Positions 34,681 through 42,577 of a DNA stretch of 64,000 nt are shown here, piece after piece. The notes below the pieces were generated by a model, which did not search any database, was not told the DNA's origin, and worked only from the letters and a program-made list of their open reading frames with translations. Location of the stretch: the NCBI RefSeq assembly GCF_021083185.1, contig NZ_JAIGQB010000003.1, forward strand, positions 124,001 through 188,000, read 5' to 3'. This stretch comes from Nocardioides furvisabuli. Lineage in GTDB: Bacteria > Actinomycetota > Actinomycetes > Propionibacteriales > Nocardioidaceae. Made by a program: the position numbers and the translations under genes. The stretch's first letter is position 1. Each line of letters begins with the position of its first letter.

Positions 34681-34702
34681 AATCTAGGCCGGGCCTTAGA
34701 TT
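34681..34702. repeat. 22-bp inverted repeat upstream of the AAA ATPase
   Basis: AATCTA-GGCC-GGGCC-T-TAGATT, nearly symmetrical, immediately upstream of the -10 region of the ATPase gene; AT-rich ends stand out locally. Possible operator. Confidence 0.45.
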
Positions 34703-34730
34703 GCTGGATATTCCGCGAGTCGGGATTCTC

Positions 34731-34813
34731 GGGATCCCCGGTCACCCGGGGAAACTGGAGCCTCACCCCCGAGACTTCGCACTGGAACCTCCACTTTCCC
34801 CGGGTACCCGGGG
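34731..34813. repeat. intergenic palindromic repeat, family A copy 2
   Basis: Homologous to the reverse complement of 1758-1841. The left flank palindrome CCCCGGTCACCCGGGG is identical in both; the arms GGGGAAACTGGAGCCT / AACCTCCACTTTCCCC keep pairing but have drifted on one side; the centre TCACCCCCGA-ACTTCGC is shared. Not between convergent genes this time: it lies between divergent ones, so termination is not its only role. Confidence 0.82.
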
Positions 34814-34969
34814 AAAGCAACGCGACCGGCCCTCACCCCGCCCGACTCGGCCCGACCTCCCGCGCGCGGCGTACGCCTCGTCGAGCCCGCGCCGCAGGAG
34901 AGCGACCAGGTCCTCGCCGCGGGGGTCGAGGAAGACCGTCCCGGTGCGAGGCGTGCGCTGCGGAGCCAT
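34763..34969 (-). CDS. doubtful small open frame
   Basis: From ATG 34969 it encodes about 68 residues, MAPQRTPRTGTVFLDPRG then EDLVALLRRGLDEAYAARGR, a plausible amphipathic helix. The rest runs through repeat A copy 2, so if real the C-terminus was created by the repeat. No family recognised. Confidence 0.25.
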   Translation of the reverse strand: MAPQRTPRTGTVFLDPRGEDLVALLRRGLDEAYAARGRSGRVGRGEGRSRCFPRVPGESGGSSAKSRG

Positions 34970-35018
34970 GTCCCATGGTGACGCGGCGCACTCGGCCGTG
35001 CCGAGCAAGGGGCAGGCC

Positions 35019-35031
35019 TAGACTCGCCCTC
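35019..35031 (+). promoter_or_regulatory. -10 box and leaderless start for the Fpg-type glycosylase
   Basis: TAGACT (35019-35024), 7 nt, then GTG 35032. Confidence 0.6.
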
Positions 35032-35913
35032 GTGCCCGAGCTGCCCGAGGTCGAAGCCCTCGTCCAGGACCTGCGCGGCCGCCTGGTCGGTCGCGCGATC
35101 AGTCGCGTCGACCTCGCCGCCTTCAGTGCCCTCAAGACCTTCGACCCGCCGCTGCACGCCCTGCACGGCACGCTCGTCGAGGACGTGACCCGCCACGGCA
35201 AGTTCCTCGACATCGACGCCAGCGGGGTCCACCTCGTCATCCACCTCGCCCGCGCCGGCTGGATCCGTTGGCGCGACGAGGTGCCGGCGCTGCCCGCCAG
35301 GCCCAACAGCAAGAACCCGCTGGCCGCGCGCGTGGTCGTCGACGACCCCGACCTCGACACGCAGCCGGGGCTCGACATCACCGAGGCCGGCACCCGCAAG
35401 GGCCTCGCGATCTACGTCGTGCGCGACCCGCAGCAGGTCGAGGGCATCGCGCGGCTGGGACCGGACCCGCTCTCCGACGACTTCACGATCGAGGTGCTGC
35501 GCGGGATCCTCGAGGCGGAGGGACGCAAGCAGATCAAGGGCGTGATGCGGATGCAGTCCATCATCGCCGGCATCGGCAACGCCTACTCCGACGAGATCCT
35601 CCACGCCGCGCGGATGTCGCCCTTCAAGCCCGCCAGCAGCCTCGAGGACGACGACCTCGAGACGTTGTACGCCGCCATCCGCGGCACCCTGGGCGACGCC
35701 GTCCAGCGCTCGAGCGGGCTGGCAGCGAGCGAGCTCAAGGGCGAGAAGAAGAGCAACCTCGCGGTCCACGGCCGCACCGGCCAGGCCTGCCCGGTCTGCG
35801 GCGACGTCGTGCGCGAGGTGTCCTTCGCGGACTCGAGCCTGCAGTACTGCGCGACGTGTCAGACCGGTGGCAAGCCGCTGGCGGACCGGCGCATGTCGAA
35901 GCTGCTGAAGTAG
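35032..35913 (+). CDS. Fpg/Nei-family DNA glycosylase
   Basis: 293 residues. After Met removal the N-terminus is PELPEVE, giving catalytic Pro and Glu of formamidopyrimidine-DNA glycosylase. H2TH region with IAGIGNAYSDEILHAARMSP; C-terminal zinc finger CPVCGDVVREVSF...YCATCQTGG. The enzyme removes oxidised bases and cleaves at the abasic site. The zinc finger is followed by a short basic tail (DRRMSKLLK). Canonical Fpg versus an Fpg-like actinobacterial paralogue cannot be settled here. Confidence 0.92.
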   Translation: MPELPEVEALVQDLRGRLVGRAISRVDLAAFSALKTFDPPLHALHGTLVEDVTRHGKFLDIDASGVHLVIHLARAGWIRWRDEVPALPARPNSKNPLAARVVVDDPDLDTQPGLDITEAGTRKGLAIYVVRDPQQVEGIARLGPDPLSDDFTIEVLRGILEAEGRKQIKGVMRMQSIIAGIGNAYSDEILHAARMSPFKPASSLEDDDLETLYAAIRGTLGDAVQRSSGLAASELKGEKKSNLAVHGRTGQACPVCGDVVREVSFADSSLQYCATCQTGGKPLADRRMSKLLK

Positions 35914-35977
35914 CCCTCACGGGACGCAGAGAAGGTGCCGGTCGGACTCACCCCCGTGAAGCCCGCCCGACACCTAC

Positions 35978-36002
35978 TGCCGTCAAGCATACCTTGACGC
36001 AG
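35978..36002. terminator. hairpin between convergent glycosylase and zinc/HTH genes
   Basis: Arms CGTCAAG/CTTGACG (35981-35987, 35993-35999) with loop CATAC, extended by CTG/CAG across one bulge. Confidence 0.6.
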
Positions 36003-36013
36003 GCCAGATCTTC

Positions 36014-36403
36014 TCACGCGGTGGCGCGCTTGTCGCCGGATTTGCGGGAGAACCTCTCCCAGGCTGCCTGGCGGGACACCCCGAGGGTGCGGCCGATCTC
36101 GGCCCAGGAGATCTTGCGGGCGCGGAGCAGGTCGACCCACTCGTGCGCGAAGGACTGGTTCTGCTCGGCCGAGGCCAGGATCATCGGGAGCGCGGCGAGC
36201 ACCTCGGTGTCGCTCATCCGCTCCCACGGGAAGGTCCCACGCGCCTCGGCGAGCTGCGCCGGGTCGTGGACCATGGTGTGGAAGTCGTCGACGCAACCGC
36301 GGCAGATCTGCGCGCCGAGCCCGCCGATCAGCGGCACATCGGTGCCGGGTCCCCCCTGCGTCCCGCAGAACGAACAGATCCTGCCCTCACGCGTGATCGC
36401 CAT
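36014..36403 (-). CDS. ClpX-type zinc finger plus helix-turn-helix protein
   Basis: 129 residues. N-terminal C4 zinc finger (CSFCGTQ, Cys10/13; ICRGC, Cys34/37) like the ClpX zinc-binding domain, then helices and a C-terminal HTH (ISWAEIGRTLGVSRQAAWERF, about 98-118). No AAA module. A possible DNA-binding regulator that shares adaptor binding with ClpX (inference). ATG 36403, preceded by purine-rich AGGGAGGCGAAG on the minus strand. Confidence 0.85.
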   Translation of the reverse strand: MAITREGRICSFCGTQGGPGTDVPLIGGLGAQICRGCVDDFHTMVHDPAQLAEARGTFPWERMSDTEVLAALPMILASAEQNQSFAHEWVDLLRARKISWAEIGRTLGVSRQAAWERFSRKSGDKRATA

Positions 36404-36478
36404 GGCCTTCGCCTCCCTTCCTCGATGCTACTCCCCGGGCGGCAGGCACACCTGCGTACGCCGAACCCCGTCCCGCCC

Positions 36479-36961
36479 TCACTCGGTGGCCCCGGGCATC
36501 TCGGGCATCTCGGGCATCTCGATGCCGTCGAGCGGGTTGCCGCAGGTCTCGGTGAGGTAGTCGGCGAAGGCCTCGGCCTGGCGCTGCGCGGCCTTCGAGG
36601 CGTCCGCGCCGCCCTGCTCGAGCTCCTCGAGCTGGTCGATGGTGAAGTCGGCGGCGTCGATCTCGCCCGCCTGCTCGACGAGCTGCTCGAAGCCGGCGCG
36701 GGCGTCGTCGGAGATGCCGTCGGGGGTCCCGATCTCCTCCAGCTCCTGGCCCCAGTCCTTGACCGCCCGCGCCATCTCCTCGTTGCTGGGGAGCTCGGGA
36801 TTGGCCATGTCCTCGGGCAGCAGGTCGTCGAACAGGCTGCTCTGGGTGTCGCAGAAGTCCTTTTCACTGGCGTCGGCCGGCGCTCCGCCGCCGCAGGCAG
36901 AGGTGGTGGCGCCGACGAGCAGCACGGTGCTGGTCAGGGCGAGGCGGGCGCGGACGTTCAT
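36479..36961 (-). CDS. secreted lipoprotein, unknown function
   Basis: 160 residues; lipobox TTSAC puts the lipidated Cys at 23. Mature part is acidic and helical (NEEMARAVKDWGQELEEIG), with two Cys (FCDTQ, ETCGN) likely disulphide-bonded, ending in tandem PEM repeats (EMPEMPEMPG). Similar helical lipoproteins are common in Nocardioides. ATG 36961. No clear partner. Confidence 0.82.
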   Translation of the reverse strand: MNVRARLALTSTVLLVGATTSACGGGAPADASEKDFCDTQSSLFDDLLPEDMANPELPSNEEMARAVKDWGQELEEIGTPDGISDDARAGFEQLVEQAGEIDAADFTIDQLEELEQGGADASKAAQRQAEAFADYLTETCGNPLDGIEMPEMPEMPGATE

Positions 36962-37032
36962 GGGGTACCCCTTCGATCGGACGCGGACGCGTCGCGGTGT
37001 CGTGACTCGCGCCCACCCTTGCGCGGGTCGCG

Positions 37033-37719
37033 TCAATCGTCCATTCGCAAGGCGTCGGGCAGTGGCACCCGTAGGGCCCGCTCGAGCGCCTCGAGGTACT
37101 CCGCGCGCGGACGGCTCACGACGCCCAGCGAGGCCAGGTGCGGCGTCTGCCACTGCACGTCGAGCACCCGGTGCGCGGCGTGCTGGTCCTGCAGCAGGTC
37201 CACGAGGGCGAGCAGCGCGACCTTGGAGGCGTCGCGCTCGTGGTGGAACATCGACTCCCCCGCGAACAGCCCCCCGACGGCGACGCCGTAGAGCCCCCCG
37301 GCGAGCCGTCCGTCGCGCCACGCCTCGACGGAGTGCGCCCAGCCGAGGCGGTGCAGGCGACCGTAGGCCTGCTTGAAGTCGGGGGTGATCCAGCCGTCGG
37401 GACGGTCGGTGCGCCCGCACTGCGCCACCACCTCGTCGAAGGCGGTGTCGATGCGGATCTCGAAGTCACGCGCGGAGCGCCGCAGCGAGCGCGGCACCCG
37501 CATCCCGTCGAGCGGCAGCACCCCGCGCTCGACGGGCGAGAACCATCCGAGCTGCTCGTCACCGTCGAGGGTGACCGGCATCGGGAAGAGCCCGGCTGCG
37601 TACGCCGTCACGAGGGTCCCGGCCTCCAGGTCCGCGCCCAGGGCGACCAGGTCGTCGTCGGGGTCCCACGTCGAGTGGTGCGGGAACGCCCACGGTGTCG
37701 GAGCGGGAGCGATGGGCAC
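37033..37719 (-). CDS. aat: leucyl/phenylalanyl-tRNA--protein transferase
   Basis: 228 residues. Conserved blocks FPHHSTWDPDDDLVALGADL, AYAAGLFPMP, WFSPVERGVLPLDGMRVPRSL, WITPDFKQAYGRLHRLGWAHSVEAW and GGLYGVAVGGLFAGESMFH define Aat, which adds Leu or Phe to N-terminal Lys/Arg for the N-degron pathway (ClpS/ClpAP or ClpC). GTG 37719 chosen: it sits 7 nt behind TACCGT and starts the family N-terminus; the open frame continues to 37815 without homology. Confidence 0.93.
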   Translation of the reverse strand: MPIAPAPTPWAFPHHSTWDPDDDLVALGADLEAGTLVTAYAAGLFPMPVTLDGDEQLGWFSPVERGVLPLDGMRVPRSLRRSARDFEIRIDTAFDEVVAQCGRTDRPDGWITPDFKQAYGRLHRLGWAHSVEAWRDGRLAGGLYGVAVGGLFAGESMFHHERDASKVALLALVDLLQDQHAAHRVLDVQWQTPHLASLGVVSRPRAEYLEALERALRVPLPDALRMDD

Positions 37720-37732
37720 GCTTCGCACGGTA
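37720..37732 (-). promoter_or_regulatory. -10 box and leaderless start for aat
   Basis: TACCGT (37727-37732, minus strand), 7 nt, then GTG 37719. This fixes the aat start. Confidence 0.6.
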
Positions 37733-37778
37733 GCGAACGACCTCTCGCGCCGCGGCGAGGACGTCGCGACCGGCGCCG

Positions 37779-37790
37779 TACGATCGCGGC
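37779..37790 (+). promoter_or_regulatory. -10 box and leaderless start for the EcsC-like gene
   Basis: TACGAT (37779-37784), 6 nt, then ATG 37791. Confidence 0.6.
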
Positions 37791-38468
37791 ATGGGCCTGA
37801 AGCAGACCGTGGCACGCCAGCTCGCGCCGAGGATCTCCGAGCTCACCCCCGGGTTGAGCACCGGATTCGTCCGTGAGGCGCTCAACCGCGCCATCGACGG
37901 GGTCGGCCCCCTCGCCCCTGCCGCGGTGGCCGCCGACAAGCAGCTCGCGGAGCAGCGCGGCGACGTCGAGCGCGCGATCCACGAGGTCATCGAGAACAAC
38001 GTCCGCATCGCCGGGGCGCAGGGCTTCGCCACCAACGTCGGTGGGCTCGTGACCATGGCGGTGGCCATCCCGGCCAACGTGACCGGCCTGGCGATCATCC
38101 AGTGCCGGATGGTCGCCGGCATCGCGCACCTCCGCGGTCACGACCTCAGCGACCCGCGCGTGCGCAACGCGGTCCTGGCGCTGCTGCTCGGCGAGGAGCA
38201 CGTCACCGAGCTGGTGAAGAAGAAGAAGCTCCCCGCCACGCCGATGGCCCTGGCCACCGCGCCGGTGCACGACCCCAGCCTCGACGGCACGATCTCCGCG
38301 GTCGTGGCCTCCGACATCTTCACCCGCGTGGTCGGCAAGCGGCTGGCGACCACGGTCGGGCGCCGCGTGCCGGTGGTCGGCGGCGTCGTCGGCGCCGGGG
38401 CGGACGGCTTCGCGACCTGGAAGGTCGGGAGGTACGCCGACCGCGAGCTGCTGGTGCGTCGGCGCTGA
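37791..38468 (+). CDS. EcsC-like protein
   Basis: 225 residues with an amphipathic/hydrophobic core GFATNVGGLVTMAVAIPANV and the late block VVGKRLATTVGRRVPVVGG-VVGAGADGF, typical of EcsC-family proteins. EcsC is membrane-associated and of unknown biochemical function. Divergent from aat. Confidence 0.7.
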   Translation: MGLKQTVARQLAPRISELTPGLSTGFVREALNRAIDGVGPLAPAAVAADKQLAEQRGDVERAIHEVIENNVRIAGAQGFATNVGGLVTMAVAIPANVTGLAIIQCRMVAGIAHLRGHDLSDPRVRNAVLALLLGEEHVTELVKKKKLPATPMALATAPVHDPSLDGTISAVVASDIFTRVVGKRLATTVGRRVPVVGGVVGAGADGFATWKVGRYADRELLVRRR

Positions 38469-38472
38469 GGCC

Positions 38473-39036
38473 TCACCTCCCGCGGGCCGCCCACTCCTCG
38501 GCGAGGAGCGCGTAGCCGACCTCGTCGAGCCACCCGAGCTCGTGGTGCCACAGGGACTGACGCGAGAGACGTTCGCGCCGCATCCCCGCCTTCTCGAGCA
38601 CCGCGACCGAGGCGTGGTTGTCCGCGTTGGCCGCTGCCGTCACGCGGCGCAGCCCGAGGCCCTCGAACGCGGCGCCGAGCAGCGCGCGGGCGGTGGCCGT
38701 CGCGATGCCCCGACCGGCGTACCGCGGGTCCACGACGTAGCCGATGAGTCCGTCGGTGCCGTCGGGGACGCCCGGCTGGCCCGGCCCGTCGACGACGTCG
38801 AGGAAGCCGATCGCCACGACCGCGCCGTCACGCTCGACGACGCAGGAGAAGGCGGTCGGGCTGTCCGCGACGGCGACGAGCTCTCGGCGCAGGTCGTCGG
38901 GGTCGACGTGGGCGCGGACCATGAAGTGGTTGACCAGCGGGTCGTTGCGGAAGGACAGCAACGCCTCGACGTCCGCCTCCACGGGGTCGCGGAGGAGCAG
39001 GTCGCCGGAGCGGACGGGCCAGGGGCTGGAGGGCAC
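38473..39036 (-). CDS. GNAT acetyltransferase, RimJ/RimL-like
   Basis: 187 residues from GTG 39036 (an ATG at 39072 would add 12). Acetyl-CoA motif A DPRYAGRGIATATARALL (the Q/RxxGxG/A type), then NADNHASVAVLEKAGMRRE, the standard end of RimJ/RimL acetyltransferases. They acetylate N-termini of ribosomal proteins or small amines; target here unknown. Convergent with the EcsC-like gene (4-nt gap). Confidence 0.88.
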   Translation of the reverse strand: MPSSPWPVRSGDLLLRDPVEADVEALLSFRNDPLVNHFMVRAHVDPDDLRRELVAVADSPTAFSCVVERDGAVVAIGFLDVVDGPGQPGVPDGTDGLIGYVVDPRYAGRGIATATARALLGAAFEGLGLRRVTAAANADNHASVAVLEKAGMRRERLSRQSLWHHELGWLDEVGYALLAEEWAARGR

Positions 39037-39098
39037 GGCGGGACCCTCGCACACACCCACCGTCCCACGCACGGCCGTTTCCGCGGCCGGAGGCGGGT

Positions 39099-40295
39099 TC
39101 AGCCGCGGATCCGGCCCTTCGCGCGCCGGTAGGCGTCGAGCGTCCCGCGCCCCGCGGGGCTGTCCTCGAGGGTGGTCACCACCTTGCGCCGGACCCGGTA
39201 GGACGGCGTGGCGCGCGCGTGGTCCCGCTCCTCGCGGGCCTCGCGCAGCTCCTCGTGCAGGCGCTCCTCCACGGCCCGCAACCGCGCGCCCTCCACCAGC
39301 AGGGCGCTGATCGCGTCGAGCGCCGGCGCCAGCAGCTCCGCGGCGGTGGTGGTGTCGGGGTCGGCGAAGGGGCCTGGCTCGGGGCCGAGGAGGTCGTCGA
39401 GCGAGCCGACGACGTCGTAGCCGCGCTCGGCCAGCACGGCCGTCCAGCTGCGGGACAGGTCGCGGGCCCAGGCGTGGGCGTCGGGCGGCAGTCCCAGCCG
39501 TGCGGAGGCCACGCCGCGCGAGAGGGTCTGGTGGGCCAGCACCTCTCGTACGAGGGGGCGGTAGTCGGGCGGGGCGATGATCGAGGTGACGCGCTCGTTG
39601 ATGGTGCGCAGCAGCGACGTCTCCGGGACGCCGAGGGACGGGTTCTCCCGCTCCGCGGTCAGGTCCAGTGGGAGGGCGTCGAGGCCGAAGATGCGCGAGA
39701 AGCGGCGCCAGAGCTCACCCCGGTCGGAGCCCGACGGCGGGAGCGTGACCAGGTGGACCCGCTCGGGAGGCAGCGAGCTGCCCCAGCGGTCGAGGATGTC
39801 GGGGACCTCCTGCACCGCCCAGAACCACGACCCGATCCGCGACTCGCGAGCGGGGTCGCGGATGGTCTCGAGGAAGCGGGCGTAGGTGATGTGGCTGCGG
39901 TGCTTGACGTTCTCCTGCCACTCGGCCGGCACCTGGCGCACCAGGTCGCGCGCCGACAGCACGACGTGGACCTCGGCGTCGCCGAGCGAGTCCAGCGCCC
40001 GCCGGACCTGGGTCGGCGTGGCGCGGGCGAAGATCTCGTGGCTGATGATCGCGGTGCCGTGCCACTCACGCACCTGCGCGGCGAGCCGGTCCCACGCGCC
40101 GACGGCCTCGGTCTCGATGCCCCCCCACGGGAGCGTCATCAGGTCGAGCGCGGCGAGGAAGTGGGCGTCGAAGCGGTCCGCGGCGTAGAGGAGGTCGTGC
40201 TCGCGCAGCAGCGACTGGTTGCGGAACAACACGTCCTGGAGGTAGGACGTGCCGGTCTTGGGGCATCCCACGTGCAGCAGCACCTTCCTGCTCAC
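39099..40295 (-). CDS. sulfotransferase-family protein, third gene of the triad
   Basis: 398 residues from GTG 40295, which overlaps the preceding stop as GTGA. 5'-phosphosulfate loop VGCPKTGTSYLQ (9-20) and 3'-phosphate site VVLSARDLVRQVPAEWQE (111-128) are intact, so PAPS binding is expected. The C-terminus carries a coiled coil (about 330-365) and a basic tail. Closest visible relative is the first gene of the triad. Likely sulfates a cell-envelope glycan or lipid (inference). Confidence 0.85.
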   Translation of the reverse strand: MSRKVLLHVGCPKTGTSYLQDVLFRNQSLLREHDLLYAADRFDAHFLAALDLMTLPWGGIETEAVGAWDRLAAQVREWHGTAIISHEIFARATPTQVRRALDSLGDAEVHVVLSARDLVRQVPAEWQENVKHRSHITYARFLETIRDPARESRIGSWFWAVQEVPDILDRWGSSLPPERVHLVTLPPSGSDRGELWRRFSRIFGLDALPLDLTAERENPSLGVPETSLLRTINERVTSIIAPPDYRPLVREVLAHQTLSRGVASARLGLPPDAHAWARDLSRSWTAVLAERGYDVVGSLDDLLGPEPGPFADPDTTTAAELLAPALDAISALLVEGARLRAVEERLHEELREAREERDHARATPSYRVRRKVVTTLEDSPAGRGTLDAYRRAKGRIRG

Positions 40296-41410
40296 TGCCG
40301 CACCTGCCTCTCCGTACGCCATGCCGGGTCGACGACCATCCTGATCGCCAGGTCGAGGACCTGCTCGTCGTCGGCACCGGTCACCGCGGCGGGCGCGCTG
40401 CGCGGCGCGAGATCGGCGAGGTCGCCGACGACAGGGTAGCCAGCGCGCGTCAGCTGGCGCGTCATCCGGGCCGCGGAGGAGGCCACCCAGTCGCGTTCGC
40501 GAGCAGGTACGCCGACCGGTGCGACGCCGCTGTCGGGGATGCGCCGCTGCAGCGTCCGCATCAGCGACGGCCGCTCGGCCGTCGGCACGCGCAGCCCCAC
40601 GACCGCAGCCACCCGGCGTGCGAGCTCGGCCTGGTCGGCCCCGGGGACGCGCGCGAGGGACGACGGCAGGGACCGTACGCCGAGCTCGCGGGGCAGGCGG
40701 TCGTGGTCGGTGACCACCCTGACGAGGGGGCGCCGCGGGTGCCAGCGGCGTACGGAGTCGGCGAGGTCGACGCGGGCCGGCAGCTGGTCGCGCTCGCGCC
40801 AGAAGCGCAGCCACTCCGCCCACGGCTTGCTGCCGTGCTCGAAGCAGCGCTGGGTCCAGGTGCGGGCGAGGAGCTCGTCGAGCGGCGCGCCGAGGGCGAC
40901 GACGTGGGGCCGCGGTCCGCCCTCGGGCCGACCGAGGCCGCGCAGGTGCTCGCGCAGACCGGTGGCGAGCACGGGATCGCCCACCAGGCGGAACCGACGC
41001 CGCCACGGCCGCGCCCACCTCGCGGGTGCGGGGTCGGCGCCGAGCGCGACCAGGTCGTCGGCGACGAGGACGCTCGCCACGCGCAGCAGCTCGTGCGCGC
41101 CGACGGTGGCGGGGTCGACCGGTGCGGGGCCGAAGCCGGTGGTCGGCAGCCCGAGGAGCGGCAGGTCGGCCTTGCCGCGCCCGGCGGCGGTGGTCGCCAG
41201 CACCCGGTCGGCGAGCCCCTGGTCCGGCGCTGCGGACCCCCGGGCGAGGTTGATCCGGCGCAGCAGCTCGAGCTGCTGGGCGCCCGGCAGCAGCGGTGCG
41301 GCCCCGGGTGCGGGTGCGGTCCGGTCCGGCCACGCCGACCAGGGCGTCGTACCTCCCTGCCGGAGGTGCTCGACCCAGCCCGCCGCCGAGGCGGAGGAGT
41401 CGCCGGTCAA
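40292..41410 (-). CDS. degenerate sulfotransferase-like protein (pseudo-enzyme), middle gene of the triad
   Basis: 372 residues from TTG 41410, whose TTGA overlaps the stop of the first gene. It aligns by eye to its two neighbours: degenerate P-loop VGDPVLATGL (143-152) where they have VG-CP-KTGT, then VVALGAPLDELLARTW (170-185) where they have VVLSARDLVRQVPAEW, then LADSVRRW, AELARRVAAVVGL, PSLMRTLQRRI and ERDWVASSAARMTRQLTRAGYPVVGDLADL. The catalytic Lys and the Ser-Ala-Arg are lost. Residues ~12-126 look like the tail of a further copy. The frame is clean, so it is a maintained protein, perhaps a scaffold. Confidence 0.72.
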   Translation of the reverse strand: MTGDSSASAAGWVEHLRQGGTTPWSAWPDRTAPAPGAAPLLPGAQQLELLRRINLARGSAAPDQGLADRVLATTAAGRGKADLPLLGLPTTGFGPAPVDPATVGAHELLRVASVLVADDLVALGADPAPARWARPWRRRFRLVGDPVLATGLREHLRGLGRPEGGPRPHVVALGAPLDELLARTWTQRCFEHGSKPWAEWLRFWRERDQLPARVDLADSVRRWHPRRPLVRVVTDHDRLPRELGVRSLPSSLARVPGADQAELARRVAAVVGLRVPTAERPSLMRTLQRRIPDSGVAPVGVPARERDWVASSAARMTRQLTRAGYPVVGDLADLAPRSAPAAVTGADDEQVLDLAIRMVVDPAWRTERQVRQ

Positions 41411-42492
41411 CGGTCGCGCAGCCGACGCGCGGTCTCGCGGATCCGGCCGCTCACCGTGTCGGCGGAGGCGCGGTTGGCGGCCTCCTGGGTCATCACGGTC
41501 AGCGCGTCGAGCGCTGCCCCGAGCTCGAGCTTCGCGCGGACCCGGTCGGGGTTCTTCCAGTCCTCGCCCTCGGCGGGACGGCGCGGCCGCAGGTCCTCCA
41601 CGTCGCCGATGACGTCGACCCCGCTGCCCCTGATCCACTCGATCCACAGGTCCGCGCGCTCCTCGGCAAAGGCGTAGCGCTCGGGGGGCAGGCGCACCGG
41701 GACCGCGGTGCGCGAGACCAGCACCTCCTGCGCGAGGACCTCGCGGATGAGGTTGTCGTAGGCCGGCTCGCGCCACACGCCGAGCTCGAGGCGGCGGTTG
41801 AGCTTGCGCAGCAGGGACGTCTCGGCGATGCCGAGCGAGCGGTTGTCGCGCTCGGAGTCGAGGGGGGCCCAGTCCGGGTCGATGCTGAAGGCGCGGCAGA
41901 AGCGCAGCCACAGCTCGTCGCCGTTGGGCCCGCGGTCGTGGGGCACGGTGACGACGTGCACGCGCTCGGGCGGGAGCTTGGCGCCCCACTGCGACAGCAC
42001 CCGCGGCAGGTCCATCGCGTTGAAGAACCACGTCTGGCCGCGCTCGACCTTGTTGAGGAAGCGGCGGAAGGGCCACTTGCGCCCCTGCTTGATCGACTCC
42101 TGCCACGCAGCGGGCAGCTGGCGCCCGAGGTCGCGCGCGGAGTAGACGATGTGGACCTCGTTGCCGGCCAGGTCGTTCATCGCCTTGGCGATCTTGTCCG
42201 GCTTGGCGCCGGCGAGGATCTCGTGGCTGATCACCACGTTGCCGTCCGAGCGGTTGACCCGCTTGACCATCGCCTCCCAGGCGCCCCTGGCGTGCCCGGG
42301 CGCACCGCCCCAGTCCTGCTCGAGCAGGTCGAGCGCCGCGCGGAAGTGGAACATGTCCGAGCGACCGCCGCGCGTGCTCGGGACGGTCACTCCGTGCCGC
42401 GCCAACGACGAGGTGTTGAGCAGCAGCCGGTCCTGGAGGTAGGTCGTCCCGGTCTTGGGTGCCCCGATGTGGAGGTGGACGACGCGGCTCAT
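41407..42492 (-). CDS. sulfotransferase-family protein, first gene of the triad
   Basis: 361 residues. PAPS motifs IGAPKTGTTYLQ (9-20) and IVYSARDLGRQLPAAWQE (115-132) are complete. Mid-region VLSQWGAKLPPERVHVVTVP and GIAETSLLRKLNRRL are shared with the third gene. ATG 42492. It heads a three-gene operon with TTGA and GTGA overlaps; repeat B copy 1 lies just upstream. Substrate unknown; no glycosyltransferase is adjacent. Confidence 0.87.
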   Translation of the reverse strand: MSRVVHLHIGAPKTGTTYLQDRLLLNTSSLARHGVTVPSTRGGRSDMFHFRAALDLLEQDWGGAPGHARGAWEAMVKRVNRSDGNVVISHEILAGAKPDKIAKAMNDLAGNEVHIVYSARDLGRQLPAAWQESIKQGRKWPFRRFLNKVERGQTWFFNAMDLPRVLSQWGAKLPPERVHVVTVPHDRGPNGDELWLRFCRAFSIDPDWAPLDSERDNRSLGIAETSLLRKLNRRLELGVWREPAYDNLIREVLAQEVLVSRTAVPVRLPPERYAFAEERADLWIEWIRGSGVDVIGDVEDLRPRRPAEGEDWKNPDRVRAKLELGAALDALTVMTQEAANRASADTVSGRIRETARRLRDR

Positions 42493-42514
42493 GGCGCTGA
42501 TTGTGCCCGAGCCG

Positions 42515-42577
42515 GGTAGTCCACCGGGACATGGCCGTCCTGCGACCCGCCGGAGGACCACATCCCGGTGGACTACC
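42515..42577. repeat. 63-bp palindromic repeat, family B copy 1
   Basis: Perfect 15-bp terminal arms GGTAGTCCACCGGGA / TCCCGGTGGACTACC with a 33-nt centre that also pairs (GTCCT/AGGAC). The end overlaps the last 5 bases of the HMG-CoA lyase gene, so it may double as terminator. Copy 2 is at 55078-55140, same length and identical arms. Confidence 0.87.

Larger units (their letters stand above)
34663..35031. other. 369-bp intergenic region, AAA ATPase to glycosylase
   Basis: Holds the two divergent leaderless promoters at its ends, an imperfect inverted repeat (34681-34702), repeat A copy 2 (34731-34813) and one doubtful small minus-strand open frame (34763-34969). Nothing else is seen. Confidence 0.6.
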
